A program made the position numbers and the translations under genes. Shown here one piece after another: positions 50,966-60,826 of a DNA stretch of 64,000 nt. The notes beneath the pieces were generated by a model. The model worked only from the letters and a program-made list of their open reading frames with translations. It was not told where the DNA came from and ran no database searches. Origin of the DNA: UBA7657 sp049652985 (GTDB taxonomy: Bacteria; Pseudomonadota; Alphaproteobacteria; Micavibrionales; Micavibrionaceae); the NCBI GenBank assembly GCA_049652985.1, contig JBASFK010000002.1, positions 248,001 through 312,000 of the forward strand, written 5' to 3'. The first letter of the stretch is position 1, and every line of letters starts with the position of its first letter.

Positions 50966-52167
50966 TGATGAAGTTTAAAACCATCCGGGACATGGATCTC
51001 AATAACAAGCGCGTCCTGATGCGTGCGGATTTAAACGTACCCGCGCAGCACGGCAAGGTCACCGACACCGCACGTATCGACCGGCTGAAGCAGACCATCG
51101 ATTACTTAAGAAAATCCGGCGCGCGGACGCTGATCCTGTCGCATTTCGGGCGACCGGATGGCGAGCATGACCCGCAAATGTCGCTGGCATTCCTGCTCCC
51201 GGCGCTGGAAAATTCATGGGGCACGAAGGTGAAATTCGCGCAGGACTGCATCGGCCCCAAGGCGGAATCCCTCGCTGCGCAATTGCAACCAGGCGAAATC
51301 GCCATTCTTGAAAATGTGCGCTTTCACAAGGGCGAGGAAGCGAATGACCCGGCCTTTTGTGCCGAGCTGGCGAAAAACGGCGACATCTATGTGAACGATG
51401 CGTTCTCGGTTTCGCACCGGGCGCATGCTTCAACCGAGGGCCTCGCGCACTTACTCCCCGCCGCTGCGGGATTCCTGATGGAAGAAGAACTGAACGCGCT
51501 AGATAGCGCGCTGGAGCATCCGAAAAAACCTGTCGCGGCCATCGCGGGCGGATCAAAAATATCGACGAAATTGAAAGTTTTAAAAAACCTCGTTGAACGC
51601 GTGGATTTTCTCATTCTCGGCGGCGGCATGGCCAACACATTCCTGCACGCGCAGGGTGCCGATGTCGGCATGTCGCTGTGTGAAAAAAACATGGCGGCGG
51701 AAGTGAAAAAAATTGTGGAGCACGCGACCTCGAAGGGCTGCAAGATTTTGCTGCCGGTCGATTCCGTAACGGTAACCTCCATCCAGCCCGGCGCGGATCA
51801 TGAAATACACGACAGCTGGAAAATTCCGGCTGACCGCATGGCCATCGATGTCGGGCCGAAAACGATTCAATATATTCTGGATGAAACGAAAGATTGCAAA
51901 ACTTTAGTCTGGAACGGGCCGATGGGCGTGTTTGAGATCAAGCCGTTCGATGCGGGCACGAGTGCCCTTGCTGTTGAAGTGGCCAAGCGTACGAAATCAA
52001 ATGGATTAATCAGCGTTGCGGGCGGCGGCGATACGGTGGCGGCGCTGGAGAATGCAGGCGCGGCGGATGATTTCACCTATATCTCGACGGCCGGCGGTGC
52101 ATTCCTGGAATGGCTTGAGGGACGGACCCTGCCCGGCATCGCAGCGCTCGCTCAAAAGACCAGATAA
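50965..52167 (+). CDS. pgk: Phosphoglycerate kinase
   Basis: Glycolytic ATP-generating step, 1,3-bisphosphoglycerate to 3-phosphoglycerate. 400 aa. RADLNVPAQHGKVTD and SHFGRPDGEHDP in the N-terminal substrate domain, and GGGDTVAALENAG near the nucleotide site. gap and tpi or fba, often neighbours, are not seen. The stop directly abuts the stop of the convergent DUF2336 gene. Confidence 0.97.
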   Translation: MMKFKTIRDMDLNNKRVLMRADLNVPAQHGKVTDTARIDRLKQTIDYLRKSGARTLILSHFGRPDGEHDPQMSLAFLLPALENSWGTKVKFAQDCIGPKAESLAAQLQPGEIAILENVRFHKGEEANDPAFCAELAKNGDIYVNDAFSVSHRAHASTEGLAHLLPAAAGFLMEEELNALDSALEHPKKPVAAIAGGSKISTKLKVLKNLVERVDFLILGGGMANTFLHAQGADVGMSLCEKNMAAEVKKIVEHATSKGCKILLPVDSVTVTSIQPGADHEIHDSWKIPADRMAIDVGPKTIQYILDETKDCKTLVWNGPMGVFEIKPFDAGTSALAVEVAKRTKSNGLISVAGGGDTVAALENAGAADDFTYISTAGGAFLEWLEGRTLPGIAALAQKTR

Positions 52168-53307
52168 TCAGTCCTGCAGCGAATTCAGTGAGTTTTCGAG
52201 AATGCCCTTGGCGACGTCGGACTGGATGCGATCGAAATAAGCGATCGCGCGGGTGATGTCTTTCAGATCAACCATCTTGCCGCTGTTGCGGATGCGGTTG
52301 CTGAGCAGGTACATCGAGATGAAATCCTGTTTTGCAATTGCCTTGGCGCGGCAGGCGACTGCTAGGCCCTGGCCGCTGGACTGGCGCAGGATTGAAATCA
52401 CCGTATCGACAGGCAGGCCGGAAAATTTCGAATACATGGCGATGAAAGTCTGCATCTGGCCGCGCTTGAGCGTGGCGAGCATCATCTTGACGGTCAGGAT
52501 GCCCTTTTCATGGTAACGCTCGACCGCTTTTACGGTGGAAGGCGTCGGGCCGAACTGGTCTTCCTCGGCGACATCGACGAATTCGAGGACGATCTCGTCG
52601 ATGACATCGGTGATCTTGCCGGATTCAATTTCGTAATTGTCGGCAATGTAGCGTTTCAGTTCATAACCGACGAACTGGTAAAGCTTCGAGGCGATTTCGC
52701 TGCCGATATCATCGCGGCGGAGAAGCGGCATAGCGATATCCTCGCTGTTCTGCGCTAGCTCGGAGAGAACGCCGAGCGTATGTTCGGTCAGGCTTATATA
52801 TGTGTTTTCCGCGAGAGTCATGGCGGTGGTGAAATCACGCGTATCGGCGAGGATATTCATGACATGGTCGCTGAGTTTCTTGCGGGCGGCGATCTCGCGC
52901 CAGTACTCGGCGCTTTTCGACTTGATGATATATATAAGGTCAAGCTCGCCCAGGACATTGCTGTTGCGCAGAACAGGCGCGGCGATTTCAATTTCATCGT
53001 GGGAAAGCTGAAGGATGAGACGCAAAGGCGCTTTTCCCAGCATCGAAAGGCGTTCTGCCAGGGCCTTACGCAGATCAGTCTCCGCCTGGCGCATCAGGGC
53101 GATCAATACATCGGCGATAAGCTCGCTTTCGCGCGGCGAAAGATCCATGCCGAGCAGGTCACTGACGACGGACATCAGCTCGGCCCGCGCGAGCGGCTTT
53201 TTATCCTTGGCGAGGCCATACAGCTTGTGGCTGTCATACAGCCGGACAAGCAGCGGTGTTACGCCGGATGATTTATCTAGAAAGCTGAGGTCCATGAAAA
53301 AGGTCAT
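52168..53307 (-). CDS. DUF2336 domain protein
   Basis: A 379-residue, largely helical protein of the alphaproteobacterial DUF2336 family (helical repeats reminiscent of HEAT-like units). Recognisable segments are RLYDSHKLYGLAKDKKPLAR at the N-terminus and FSGLPVDTVISILRQSSGQG in the middle. No catalytic motif; role unknown, although in some species these genes lie near motility genes. It is divergent from a small hypothetical gene. Confidence 0.85.
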   Translation of the reverse strand: MTFFMDLSFLDKSSGVTPLLVRLYDSHKLYGLAKDKKPLARAELMSVVSDLLGMDLSPRESELIADVLIALMRQAETDLRKALAERLSMLGKAPLRLILQLSHDEIEIAAPVLRNSNVLGELDLIYIIKSKSAEYWREIAARKKLSDHVMNILADTRDFTTAMTLAENTYISLTEHTLGVLSELAQNSEDIAMPLLRRDDIGSEIASKLYQFVGYELKRYIADNYEIESGKITDVIDEIVLEFVDVAEEDQFGPTPSTVKAVERYHEKGILTVKMMLATLKRGQMQTFIAMYSKFSGLPVDTVISILRQSSGQGLAVACRAKAIAKQDFISMYLLSNRIRNSGKMVDLKDITRAIAYFDRIQSDVAKGILENSLNSLQD

Positions 53308-53486
53308 TTGGTTAAATCCCTGCGACCTTTATACTTGGCATATATTACAAAACGGTTAATTGCGTTTGATTTGATTTAAAAGCAATTTTGTTATACAAAT
53401 GGGCCTCCTAAAGTTTTGTTAATCTTTTCGTAATAAACTGGCTGAGTAGCTTCTGAGTAAACAAAGAAGAACCTCTCGGGTGAAGC

Positions 53487-53747
53487 ATGGCCGGACCCCT
53501 TAACGGTATTGGCGGACAACAACAAATTCCTCTCGCTACCCCCTTTCAACCGGGGCAGAACGGGTCGCAGGTGCGTCCGCAGGATAACCGCGAGCCCAAG
53601 GCGAATCAGGTCCAGCAGCCAGGCAGCCAGCTTGGCCAGGTGCAGGAGCCCGAGACCCGTAGCTCCAAAGACCTCCAGAGCCTCTTGAAAGAAGCAGAGG
53701 CCAGCGGCGAACGCGGCCGCGGCTCGGTCATCGACATCACCATATAG
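53487..53747 (+). CDS. Small hydrophilic conserved-looking protein
   Basis: An 86-residue protein, Gln/Pro/Gly-rich and probably disordered in its first 55 residues, then a short helix (SSKDLQSLLKEAEASGE) and a terminal RGSVIDITI. This C-terminal pattern occurs in small alphaproteobacterial proteins, some near motility genes. Function unknown. It ends 4 bases from the convergent AMP nucleosidase gene. Confidence 0.6.
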   Translation: MAGPLNGIGGQQQIPLATPFQPGQNGSQVRPQDNREPKANQVQQPGSQLGQVQEPETRSSKDLQSLLKEAEASGERGRGSVIDITI

Positions 53748-53751
53748 ATAA

Positions 53752-55275
53752 TTACTGGAACGCGACTTCGTTGAAGCTGCGCAGTTTGCGGCTGTGGAGT
53801 TTTTCGGGCTCCTGGTCACGGAGCAGCGTCATCGTCAGCAGGCCGATCTGCAGATGCTGTTTCACCCGCTCGCGGTAGAATGCGTCAGCCATGCCGGGAA
53901 GCTTGAGCTGGCCATGCAGCGGCTTATCAGACACGCACAGCAATGTCCCATACGGCACGCGGAACCTGAAGCCGTTGGCGGCGATTGTACCGGCCTCCAT
54001 ATCCATAGCGATGGCGCGGCTCTGGCTCAGGCGGCGGCTTTGCTTGAGCGATGAGCGAAGCTCCCAGTTCCGGTCGGCGGTGGTCGCGACCGTTCCGGTG
54101 CGCATCAGCTTTTTCAAATCGAAACCCTTGTGCCCCGTGACCTGTGATACGGCATGTTCGAGAGCCTGCTGGATTTCCGCGAGCGCGGGGATTGGGATAT
54201 TCGGCGGCACTTCTTCGTCCAGGATGTTATCTTCGCGGAGATAGCCGTGCGCGAGAACGTAATCGCCCATGCGCTGTGAGTTTCTTAAGCCAGCGCAGTG
54301 GCCGAGCATCAGCCATGCATGCGGGCGCAGAACCGCGCAGTGGTCAGTAATGGTTTTGGCATTCGACGGGCCGACGCCGATATTGACGAGCGTGATCCCC
54401 TGCCCGCGCGACATTTTCAGGTGATAGGCGGGCATCTGCGGCAGGCGGATCGCCTGTGGCGCGGCCGGGGCAACGGGCGCATTGTAATCGTCAGCGTTCT
54501 TGTTGGGCGTGACGCGGTCGCCGGGTTCAACAAAGGCGCTGAAGATCGAGCGCTGTTTCTTCAGGTTCAAATCATCGGTCGGCGCCATCAGGCCGTGGCA
54601 AAGCCTTACGAATTCATCGATATAAAACTGGTAGTTCGTAAAAATAATGTAATTCTGGAAGTGATCGGCCGAGGTGCCGCAGTAATGCTTGAGCCGTTGC
54701 AGGCTGAGATCGACGCGCGGCGCGGTGAACAGCGCCAGCGGAGAAGGCTCGCCCGGCGGCGCAACATATGTGCCGTTGGCGATTTCATCATCCATGACGT
54801 CGAGATTGGGAATATCGAAGATTTCCGGCAACGTATAGAGCTGCTCCGCCGTCAGGCCGTTTTCAATGTGGAAATGTTCGCCGAGCGCGAAGTGAACCGG
54901 GATGGGCGTCGTGCTGACCCCGACTTCGATAGGCACGTCGTGGTTTGCGATCAGGAGGCGGAATTGCTCGAGGTAATAATCCCTGAATATATCGGGACGC
55001 GTGAGGGTGGCGGCAAAGGTGCCCGGGCGCGGCGCGAAGCCGTAGGCCAGACGCGTATCCACCCGGCGGGCATGCTTGGTCACGATCTTGACGTAAGGAT
55101 AATACGCCGAGACATGGTCGTGCTCAGTTACCCTGTCAGCGACGAAATTCTTGAACTGCGCCTGCAGGTAGGCGAGGTTCGATTCATAAATTTCCGTGAC
55201 GGCGTCCAGCGCCAGTTGCGGGTCTTTATAGCTCTTGGATTTGAATGTCTTGGGCGGCTTTGGCATCTTGGTCAT
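53752..55275 (-). CDS. amn: AMP nucleosidase
   Basis: Hydrolyses AMP to adenine and ribose 5-phosphate, adjusting the adenylate pool. About 507 aa from the ATG at 55275 (MTKMPKPPK); a TTG 9 codons upstream is possible. An N-terminal regulatory domain (about 20-220) is followed by a phosphorylase-type catalytic domain with ITLVNIGVGPSNAKTITDH, MLGHCAGLRNSQRMGDYVLAHGYLRED and MEAGTIAANGFRFRVPYGTLLCVSDKPLHG. Follows ftsY by 30 bases on the same strand. Confidence 0.93.
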   Translation of the reverse strand: MTKMPKPPKTFKSKSYKDPQLALDAVTEIYESNLAYLQAQFKNFVADRVTEHDHVSAYYPYVKIVTKHARRVDTRLAYGFAPRPGTFAATLTRPDIFRDYYLEQFRLLIANHDVPIEVGVSTTPIPVHFALGEHFHIENGLTAEQLYTLPEIFDIPNLDVMDDEIANGTYVAPPGEPSPLALFTAPRVDLSLQRLKHYCGTSADHFQNYIIFTNYQFYIDEFVRLCHGLMAPTDDLNLKKQRSIFSAFVEPGDRVTPNKNADDYNAPVAPAAPQAIRLPQMPAYHLKMSRGQGITLVNIGVGPSNAKTITDHCAVLRPHAWLMLGHCAGLRNSQRMGDYVLAHGYLREDNILDEEVPPNIPIPALAEIQQALEHAVSQVTGHKGFDLKKLMRTGTVATTADRNWELRSSLKQSRRLSQSRAIAMDMEAGTIAANGFRFRVPYGTLLCVSDKPLHGQLKLPGMADAFYRERVKQHLQIGLLTMTLLRDQEPEKLHSRKLRSFNEVAFQ

Positions 55276-55305
55276 CTTCGCCCATTTTTCTTTTGATTTC
55301 AACCG

Positions 55306-56484
55306 TCAGGCCGAAAGTCCCATCAATGAACGGGCGTAATCATGGGCGCTGAAAGGCTGCATGTCCCCGGCCTTTTCCCCGATTCCGATGGCATGGACCG
55401 GCACCCCAAACTGGTCGGCCAGCCCCACCAGCACGCCGCCCCGGGCCGAGCCGTCGAGTTTCGTGACGATCAGGCCCGTGACATTGACCATGCTTTTGAA
55501 CGTTTCAAGCTGGGCGAAGGCGTTCTGGCCTGTGGTGGCGTCGAGCACCAATAATGTCGCATGTGGCAGGCTTTCATCCTGTTTTTTCAAAACGCGGACG
55601 ATTTTTTCCAGTTCGGCCATCAGGTTCTGCTTGTTATGCAGGCGGCCCGCCGTATCGATCAGGAGGACGTCGATTTTTTCTTTTTTTGCTTTTTCGTAGG
55701 CTTCGAACGCGACCGAGGCCGCATCGGCGCCGACATCTTTCGCGTAAAAACCCGAGCCCGTGCGCGTTGCCCATTCCTTCAACTGCTCCACGGCCGCTGC
55801 GCGGAACGTATCGCCCGCCGCGACCATAATGTTGTGGCCGTCTTTTTTGAGCTGCTGGGCGAATTTGCCGATGGTCGTGGTTTTACCAACGCCGTTCACG
55901 CCGCAGACCAAGATGACAAACGGACCGTTCGCGGGTTTTTGAATCTCCAGCGGCAGGGCAACAGGTTCAAGAATACCCGCCATCGCATCGGCCAGCGCAA
56001 TGCGGATTTCGCGCTCTGTCGCATCGCCTGTGAAGCGTTTTTGCGAGAATTCATCGATTACCTTCGCGGCGGTTTTGGGGCCGAGATCGGCGCCAATCAA
56101 AATTTCCTCGAGATCATCCAGCGATGTTTCATCAAGTTTCGATTTGGTGAGAAGGTCGGTAATTCCGCTCGTCAGTTTCGACGAGGATTTCGACAATCCT
56201 TCCGTCAGGCGCGAAAACCAGCCGCCCTCGTTGGTGTGATCGCTTAAATCGTCCCGTTCATGGGCATCGTCGGAGGGGGTGTGGGCCGGAACCGGGGTTA
56301 TATCGAGATCATCAAGAACTTCGCTCTCGGATTGCTCGAAGCTGTGCTTCAGGTCGGCATCGATATCGGCATCATATTCAATCAGGGGCCCGATGGCGGC
56401 GTCATCATCGCGGTGAAAGATACGGTCGGCGCGCTCATTGCTGCCCTCGCTGCTGGATTTGCCCTTTTTGCGCCAGAAAACCAT
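55306..56484 (-). CDS. ftsY: Signal recognition particle receptor FtsY
   Basis: GTPase receptor that docks SRP-ribosome complexes to the inner membrane. 392 aa. An acidic N-terminal region (about 1-85) for membrane and translocon contact is followed by the NG domain: G1 GVNGVGKTTTIGKFA, G3 DTAGR, G4 TKLDGSARGG. Part of the mtaB-ftsY-amn minus-strand run. Its partner gene ffh is nearby at 58775. Confidence 0.95.
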   Translation of the reverse strand: MVFWRKKGKSSSEGSNERADRIFHRDDDAAIGPLIEYDADIDADLKHSFEQSESEVLDDLDITPVPAHTPSDDAHERDDLSDHTNEGGWFSRLTEGLSKSSSKLTSGITDLLTKSKLDETSLDDLEEILIGADLGPKTAAKVIDEFSQKRFTGDATEREIRIALADAMAGILEPVALPLEIQKPANGPFVILVCGVNGVGKTTTIGKFAQQLKKDGHNIMVAAGDTFRAAAVEQLKEWATRTGSGFYAKDVGADAASVAFEAYEKAKKEKIDVLLIDTAGRLHNKQNLMAELEKIVRVLKKQDESLPHATLLVLDATTGQNAFAQLETFKSMVNVTGLIVTKLDGSARGGVLVGLADQFGVPVHAIGIGEKAGDMQPFSAHDYARSLMGLSA

Positions 56485-56502
56485 GTCAGAAATATAGTGA
56501 AA

Positions 56503-57756
56503 TCAATGTGAAATAGCCACAGCCGTGAGCGCATTGCCCTGAACCGCCATGGTCCGGGCCGCCAGCAGTTCACCCGGTTCAGCCTGACCTTCCAGCCTGA
56601 TCAGCGCGAAGTTCTCTGCACGGGCAAAATTATCCTTTTCCACAATAACGTGGACATCTTTATTAATGTTCTGGTTCAGGAATTTCTGAACCTGTTTCTC
56701 GCCAAGGCTACGGAGGCGGGCTGCGCGCTCCTTGCGCACGGCCTTGTCGACAGATGGCATACGGGCAGCGGGCGTCCCTTCCCGCTCCGAATAGGGAAAG
56801 ACATGCAGGAAGGTCAGGCCGCATTCCTCGACGATGTCCAAACTGCGCCGGAACATTTCCTCGGTTTCGGTCGGGAAGCCAGCGATGATGTCGGCGCCAA
56901 AGCCGATATCCGGGCGATAGGCACGAGCACGCGCGGCCATCTGGATGACATCGTCCCGCAAATGGCGGCGCTTCATGCGCTTTAAAATCATGTCGTCGCC
57001 CGCCTGTAGGGAAAGGTGGAGATGCGGCATGAAGCGCGGCTCCTCGGCGATTAATCTCCACAGATCGTCATCGATCTCGACCGGGTCGAGCGAAGACAGA
57101 CGAAGGCGCGGCAATTCGGGCACGAGCGCGAGAACGCGGCGGATCATCTGGCCTAATGTGGGCGAGCCGGGAAGATCGGGGCCGTACGACGTAATATCCA
57201 CGCCGCTCATGACGATTTCCTTGTAGCCCGCCGTTACCAGAGCACGGACTTGGTCAACAATCACGCCGATTGGAACCGAGCGCGAATTGCCGCGCCCATA
57301 AGGAATGATACAGAAGGTGCAGCGGTGGTCGCACCCGTTCTGAACCTGTATGAATGCGCGGCTGCGGTCCTCGAACCCGGTGAGCAAATGCCCCGCCGTT
57401 TCCCTGACCGACATGATGTCATTGACGAGAACGCGCTCTTCGGATTCCAAGCCCCATGTCTCGGCCTTCAGTTTCAGGTCGTTGCCGATGACCTGGTTCA
57501 CTTCGGCCATGTCGGAATACATTTTCGGATTCACCTGCGCGGAACATCCGGTGACGATAATTTTTGCATCCGGGTTTTCGCGGCGCGCGCGGCGGATGGA
57601 TTGTCTTGCCTGACGCTCTGCTTCTTTCGTCACGGCGCATGTATTGAAGATAATGGCGTCCTGCAGTCCGGCCTTTTTGGCGTGGTTCTTCATCACCTCG
57701 GATTCATAGACATTGAGGCGGCAACCAAAGGTCACGACTTGCGGATCGTTCTTCAT
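56503..57756 (-). CDS. mtaB: tRNA (t6A37) methylthiotransferase MtaB
   Basis: Radical SAM enzyme that adds a methylthio group to t6A at position 37 of ANN-decoding tRNAs. 417 aa. N-terminal UPF0004 cluster cysteines are at about 12, 40 and 71; the radical SAM CxxxCxxC is Cys-142, 146 and 149 (GCDHRCTFC); a TRAM-like C-terminal domain (about 345-415) follows. It lies downstream of dapF (9-base gap). Confidence 0.92.
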   Translation of the reverse strand: MKNDPQVVTFGCRLNVYESEVMKNHAKKAGLQDAIIFNTCAVTKEAERQARQSIRRARRENPDAKIIVTGCSAQVNPKMYSDMAEVNQVIGNDLKLKAETWGLESEERVLVNDIMSVRETAGHLLTGFEDRSRAFIQVQNGCDHRCTFCIIPYGRGNSRSVPIGVIVDQVRALVTAGYKEIVMSGVDITSYGPDLPGSPTLGQMIRRVLALVPELPRLRLSSLDPVEIDDDLWRLIAEEPRFMPHLHLSLQAGDDMILKRMKRRHLRDDVIQMAARARAYRPDIGFGADIIAGFPTETEEMFRRSLDIVEECGLTFLHVFPYSEREGTPAARMPSVDKAVRKERAARLRSLGEKQVQKFLNQNINKDVHVIVEKDNFARAENFALIRLEGQAEPGELLAARTMAVQGNALTAVAISH

Positions 57757-57765
57757 TGCGTGGTT

Positions 57766-58581
57766 CTAGATATCTTTCAAAGTTCCGTCAAATACATGCG
57801 CGGCGGCGCCTGTCATCAGGACATGATTATCGTCACGCCAGTGAATGCTGAGCGTGCCGCCATCCAGCACGATATCGGCTTTCCGGTCGGCCAGACCACG
57901 GCGCACGGCGGCGACCAGCGTGGCACAGGCGCCCGAGCCGCAGGCATGGGTTTCGCCAGCATTGCGCTCCCAGACACGCATTCTTAATTCTGCCGGGCTG
58001 CGCACCTCGACGAATTCGACATTGATCTTGTTCGGGAAAAGCTTATCGGATTCAAAACGCGGACCGATTTTCTGAACGTCCAGTTTTTCGACGTCATCGA
58101 CGAAGAACACGGCATGCGGGTTGCCGACATTGACGCCGACGGGGTCTTTGACCGCGCCCTCACCTATGCCCAGATGCAGCGTGTCGGTTTCTTTTGAGAG
58201 CGGAATATCTTTCCAGCCGAATTTCGGCTCGCCCATGTCGGCGGTGATGCGGCCATCCGGCTCTTTCCAGCACGGCAGCGTACCTGCCACCGTTTCGATC
58301 ACGACCATGTCGTCGCCGGTTTCACTCATTAAAAGAGAGGCAACGCAGCGTGTCGCATTGCCGCAGGCCTCAGCGCCGGAGCCGTCCTGGTTATAAATAT
58401 CCATGAACAGCGCCGCCTCGGGGTTGCGCTTGGGGGCCAGAATAATGAGCTGGTCGCAGCCGATGCCGGTCTTGCGGTTGGCGATTTCAGCGATTTTGGC
58501 AGGCGCAGGTGCCGCCGTCCCGTCCCGGAGGTCGAGGATGACAAAGTCGTTACCGAGGCCGTGCATCTTTATAAAACGCAT
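57766..58581 (-). CDS. dapF: Diaminopimelate epimerase
   Basis: Converts LL- to meso-diaminopimelate for murein and lysine. 271 aa from the ATG at 58581 (MRFIKMHGLGNDFV), which gives the conserved N-terminus; an upstream in-frame start gives a non-conserved extension. Catalytic cysteines are in GAEACGNATRC and THACGSGACAT. Head of the dapF-mtaB-ftsY-amn run, divergent from ffh. Confidence 0.96.
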   Translation of the reverse strand: MRFIKMHGLGNDFVILDLRDGTAAPAPAKIAEIANRKTGIGCDQLIILAPKRNPEAALFMDIYNQDGSGAEACGNATRCVASLLMSETGDDMVVIETVAGTLPCWKEPDGRITADMGEPKFGWKDIPLSKETDTLHLGIGEGAVKDPVGVNVGNPHAVFFVDDVEKLDVQKIGPRFESDKLFPNKINVEFVEVRSPAELRMRVWERNAGETHACGSGACATLVAAVRRGLADRKADIVLDGGTLSIHWRDDNHVLMTGAAAHVFDGTLKDI

Positions 58582-58650
58582 ATTTTTCAATCTTTTAGGT
58601 TTCCACCGGGTAGGAATATAGGCCAAAAGCCCTGAAAAGGCTATAAAACC

Positions 58651-58679
58651 TTGACTTTAAACCCCTTACCCCCTAATTT
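58651..58679 (+). promoter_or_regulatory. Sigma70-type promoter for ffh
   Basis: TTGACT (58651-58656), 17-base spacer and TAATTT (58674-58679), about 95 bases upstream of the ffh start. Good spacing. Confidence 0.5.
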
Positions 58680-58774
58680 CCGGCCATTCCACTGACCTTT
58701 TGACGTCAGTGTCTACGGATACACCGCGCCCGGCGATAACGCTCAGCGCGGCCAAATTGTTTTTTGGATTTTGG

Positions 58775-60283
58775 ATGTTTGAATCTTTAAGTACGAAACT
58801 CGGGAATGTGTTCACCAAGCTGCGCGGCAAGGGCAGCCTGTCGGAGAACGATGTCATGGCGATCAGCCGTGAAATCCGCATCGCGCTGTTAGAAGCCGAC
58901 GTTGCGCTTCCGGTCGTCAAGGATTTCATCGACAGTATCAAGAAAAAAGCCGTCGGGCAGGACGTCATCAAGGGCGTCAATCCCGGCCAGCAGATCGTCA
59001 AGATCGTGCATGACGAACTGGTCAGGATGCTGGGTTCGCAGAGCACTGAGCTGAAATTCGGCGCCGCGCCTACGGCTTACCTCATGGTTGGATTGCAGGG
59101 CTCCGGTAAAACGACGTCGACCGCGAAGATCGCGAAATTCCTGACCGATAAACAGAAGAAAAAAGTTCTGATGGCGTCGCTGGATATCTACCGTCCCGCC
59201 GCGCAGGAACAATTGCGCCAGCTTGGCGAGCAGACAGGCATCGCCACGCTGCCCATCATTGAAGGTCAGAAGCCCTTGGACATTGCCAAGCGCGCGATGG
59301 ATACGGGCCGCAAGGAAGGTTTTGATATCGTCATGCTCGACACGGCGGGCCGCCTGTCGATCGACGAAGAGCTGATGAAGGAAATCGAGGCTATTCAAAA
59401 AGCCACGAACCCGGTTGAAGTTCTGCTCGTGGCCGATGCCATGACCGGACAGGATGCCGTCAACACCGCGAAAAATTTCGACACCCGCGTGGCGCTCACC
59501 GGAATAATGTTAACCCGCGTTGACGGCGATGCGCGTGGCGGCGCGGCGATGTCGATGAAAGCCATCACCGGCAAGCCGATCAAGCTGCTCGGCGTCGGTG
59601 AAAAGATCGACGCGCTGGAGCAATTCCACCCCGACCGGATCGCAGGCCGCATCCTCGGCATGGGCGACATCGTCTCGCTCGTTGAGAAAACCATAGAAAC
59701 CGTTGACCGCGAAGATGCGGCGAAGATGGCCGAGAAATTCCAGAAGGGTAAATTCGATTTCAACGACCTGCTCAGCCAGATGCAGCAGATGAAGAAAATG
59801 GGCGGCATGGGCGCGATGATGAAGCTGCTGCCCGGCCTCGGCAACATGGCCTCGCAGCTTGAAAATGCCGGGATGGATGAAGGTTTCATCAAGCGCCAGG
59901 AAGCGATTATTTTTTCGATGACGCCCGCCGAGCGCGCGAAACCAGAACTGCTCAACGCCAAGCGCCGCATCCGCATTGCCAACGGTTCGGGCACGTCTGT
60001 GCAGGAGATCAACAAGATCACCAAGCAGCTTGAACAGATGCAAAAAATGATGCGCCAGGTGAAGAAAATGGGCACCGGCAAGATGATGGGCATGATGAAC
60101 AAGATGATGGGCGGCAAGATGGACGACCTCGAATTGATGGCGCAATCGATGAATCCTGATGCGCTGGCCGAAGATATGGCGGGCATGGAGCCCGGCGAGC
60201 TCGGCCCCAATCCCTTTGCACCCGGCGGCGCGATGAGCAACGCGGGCGACCTGAGTTCCCTCCTCGGAGGAAAGAAGAAGTAG
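58775..60283 (+). CDS. ffh: Signal recognition particle protein Ffh
   Basis: Binds signal peptides and 4.5S RNA, targeting nascent chains to FtsY. 502 aa from ATG at 58775 (MFESLSTKLGNVFTKLRGKG). G1 GLQGSGKTTSTAKIA, G3 DTAGRL, G4 TRVDGDARGGAA, and a methionine-rich M domain (about 330-470, with MKKMGGMGAMMKLLPG and signal-binding helices). The tail ends in SLLGGKKK. First gene of the ffh-rpsP-rimM-trmD unit. Confidence 0.97.
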   Translation: MFESLSTKLGNVFTKLRGKGSLSENDVMAISREIRIALLEADVALPVVKDFIDSIKKKAVGQDVIKGVNPGQQIVKIVHDELVRMLGSQSTELKFGAAPTAYLMVGLQGSGKTTSTAKIAKFLTDKQKKKVLMASLDIYRPAAQEQLRQLGEQTGIATLPIIEGQKPLDIAKRAMDTGRKEGFDIVMLDTAGRLSIDEELMKEIEAIQKATNPVEVLLVADAMTGQDAVNTAKNFDTRVALTGIMLTRVDGDARGGAAMSMKAITGKPIKLLGVGEKIDALEQFHPDRIAGRILGMGDIVSLVEKTIETVDREDAAKMAEKFQKGKFDFNDLLSQMQQMKKMGGMGAMMKLLPGLGNMASQLENAGMDEGFIKRQEAIIFSMTPAERAKPELLNAKRRIRIANGSGTSVQEINKITKQLEQMQKMMRQVKKMGTGKMMGMMNKMMGGKMDDLELMAQSMNPDALAEDMAGMEPGELGPNPFAPGGAMSNAGDLSSLLGGKKK

Positions 60284-60335
60284 TTTTTGGTTTTTTAATT
60301 TTGTTTTTAACTTTCAACACCTAAAGGAGACTAAC

Positions 60336-60812
60336 ATGGCAGTAGTAATCAGAATGTCCCGGGGCGGACGTCGTAATTTGCCCTTCTACCGTATCGTGAT
60401 TGCGGATTCCCGCTTTCCCCGCGACGGCCGTTACATTGAGCGCGTTGGCACGTACAACCCGCTGCTGGAAACCGGTAATGAAAACCGCGTGACCCTCGTG
60501 AAGGACCGTATCGAGCACTGGCTGAAGCTGGGCGCGAAACCGTCCGAGCGCGTTTCGATGTTCCTCGGCCAGGCCGGCATGATCGACATGCCGAAGCAAT
60601 CCGTCCGCCCGGAGAAATCCGCGCCCGGCGAGAAAGCAAAAGCCCGCCTCGAGGAAAAAGCCGCGAAGAAAGCCGCCGCTGAAGAGGCCGCAAAAGCGCC
60701 TAAGGAAGCGCCCGCTCCTGAAGCTGCACCTGCCGAAGCTCCGGCAGAAGCCGCTGCACCGGAAGCCGCTAACGAAGCTGCTCCTCCCGCTGAAGAAGCG
60801 GCCGCAGGTTAA
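60336..60812 (+). CDS. rpsP: 30S ribosomal protein S16
   Basis: Small-subunit ribosomal protein. 158 aa; the first 85 residues are the S16 core (VVIRMSRGGRRNLPFYRIVI, PRDGRYIERVGTYNPL). Residues about 90-158 are an Ala/Glu/Pro-rich low-complexity extension, longer than the usual 80-90 aa protein but similar to tails of other alphaproteobacteria. A strong ribosome-binding site AAAGGAG precedes the ATG. Confidence 0.97.
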   Translation: MAVVIRMSRGGRRNLPFYRIVIADSRFPRDGRYIERVGTYNPLLETGNENRVTLVKDRIEHWLKLGAKPSERVSMFLGQAGMIDMPKQSVRPEKSAPGEKAKARLEEKAAKKAAAEEAAKAPKEAPAPEAAPAEAPAEAAAPEAANEAAPPAEEAAAG

Positions 60813-60826
60813 TTCCTGCGCGTATC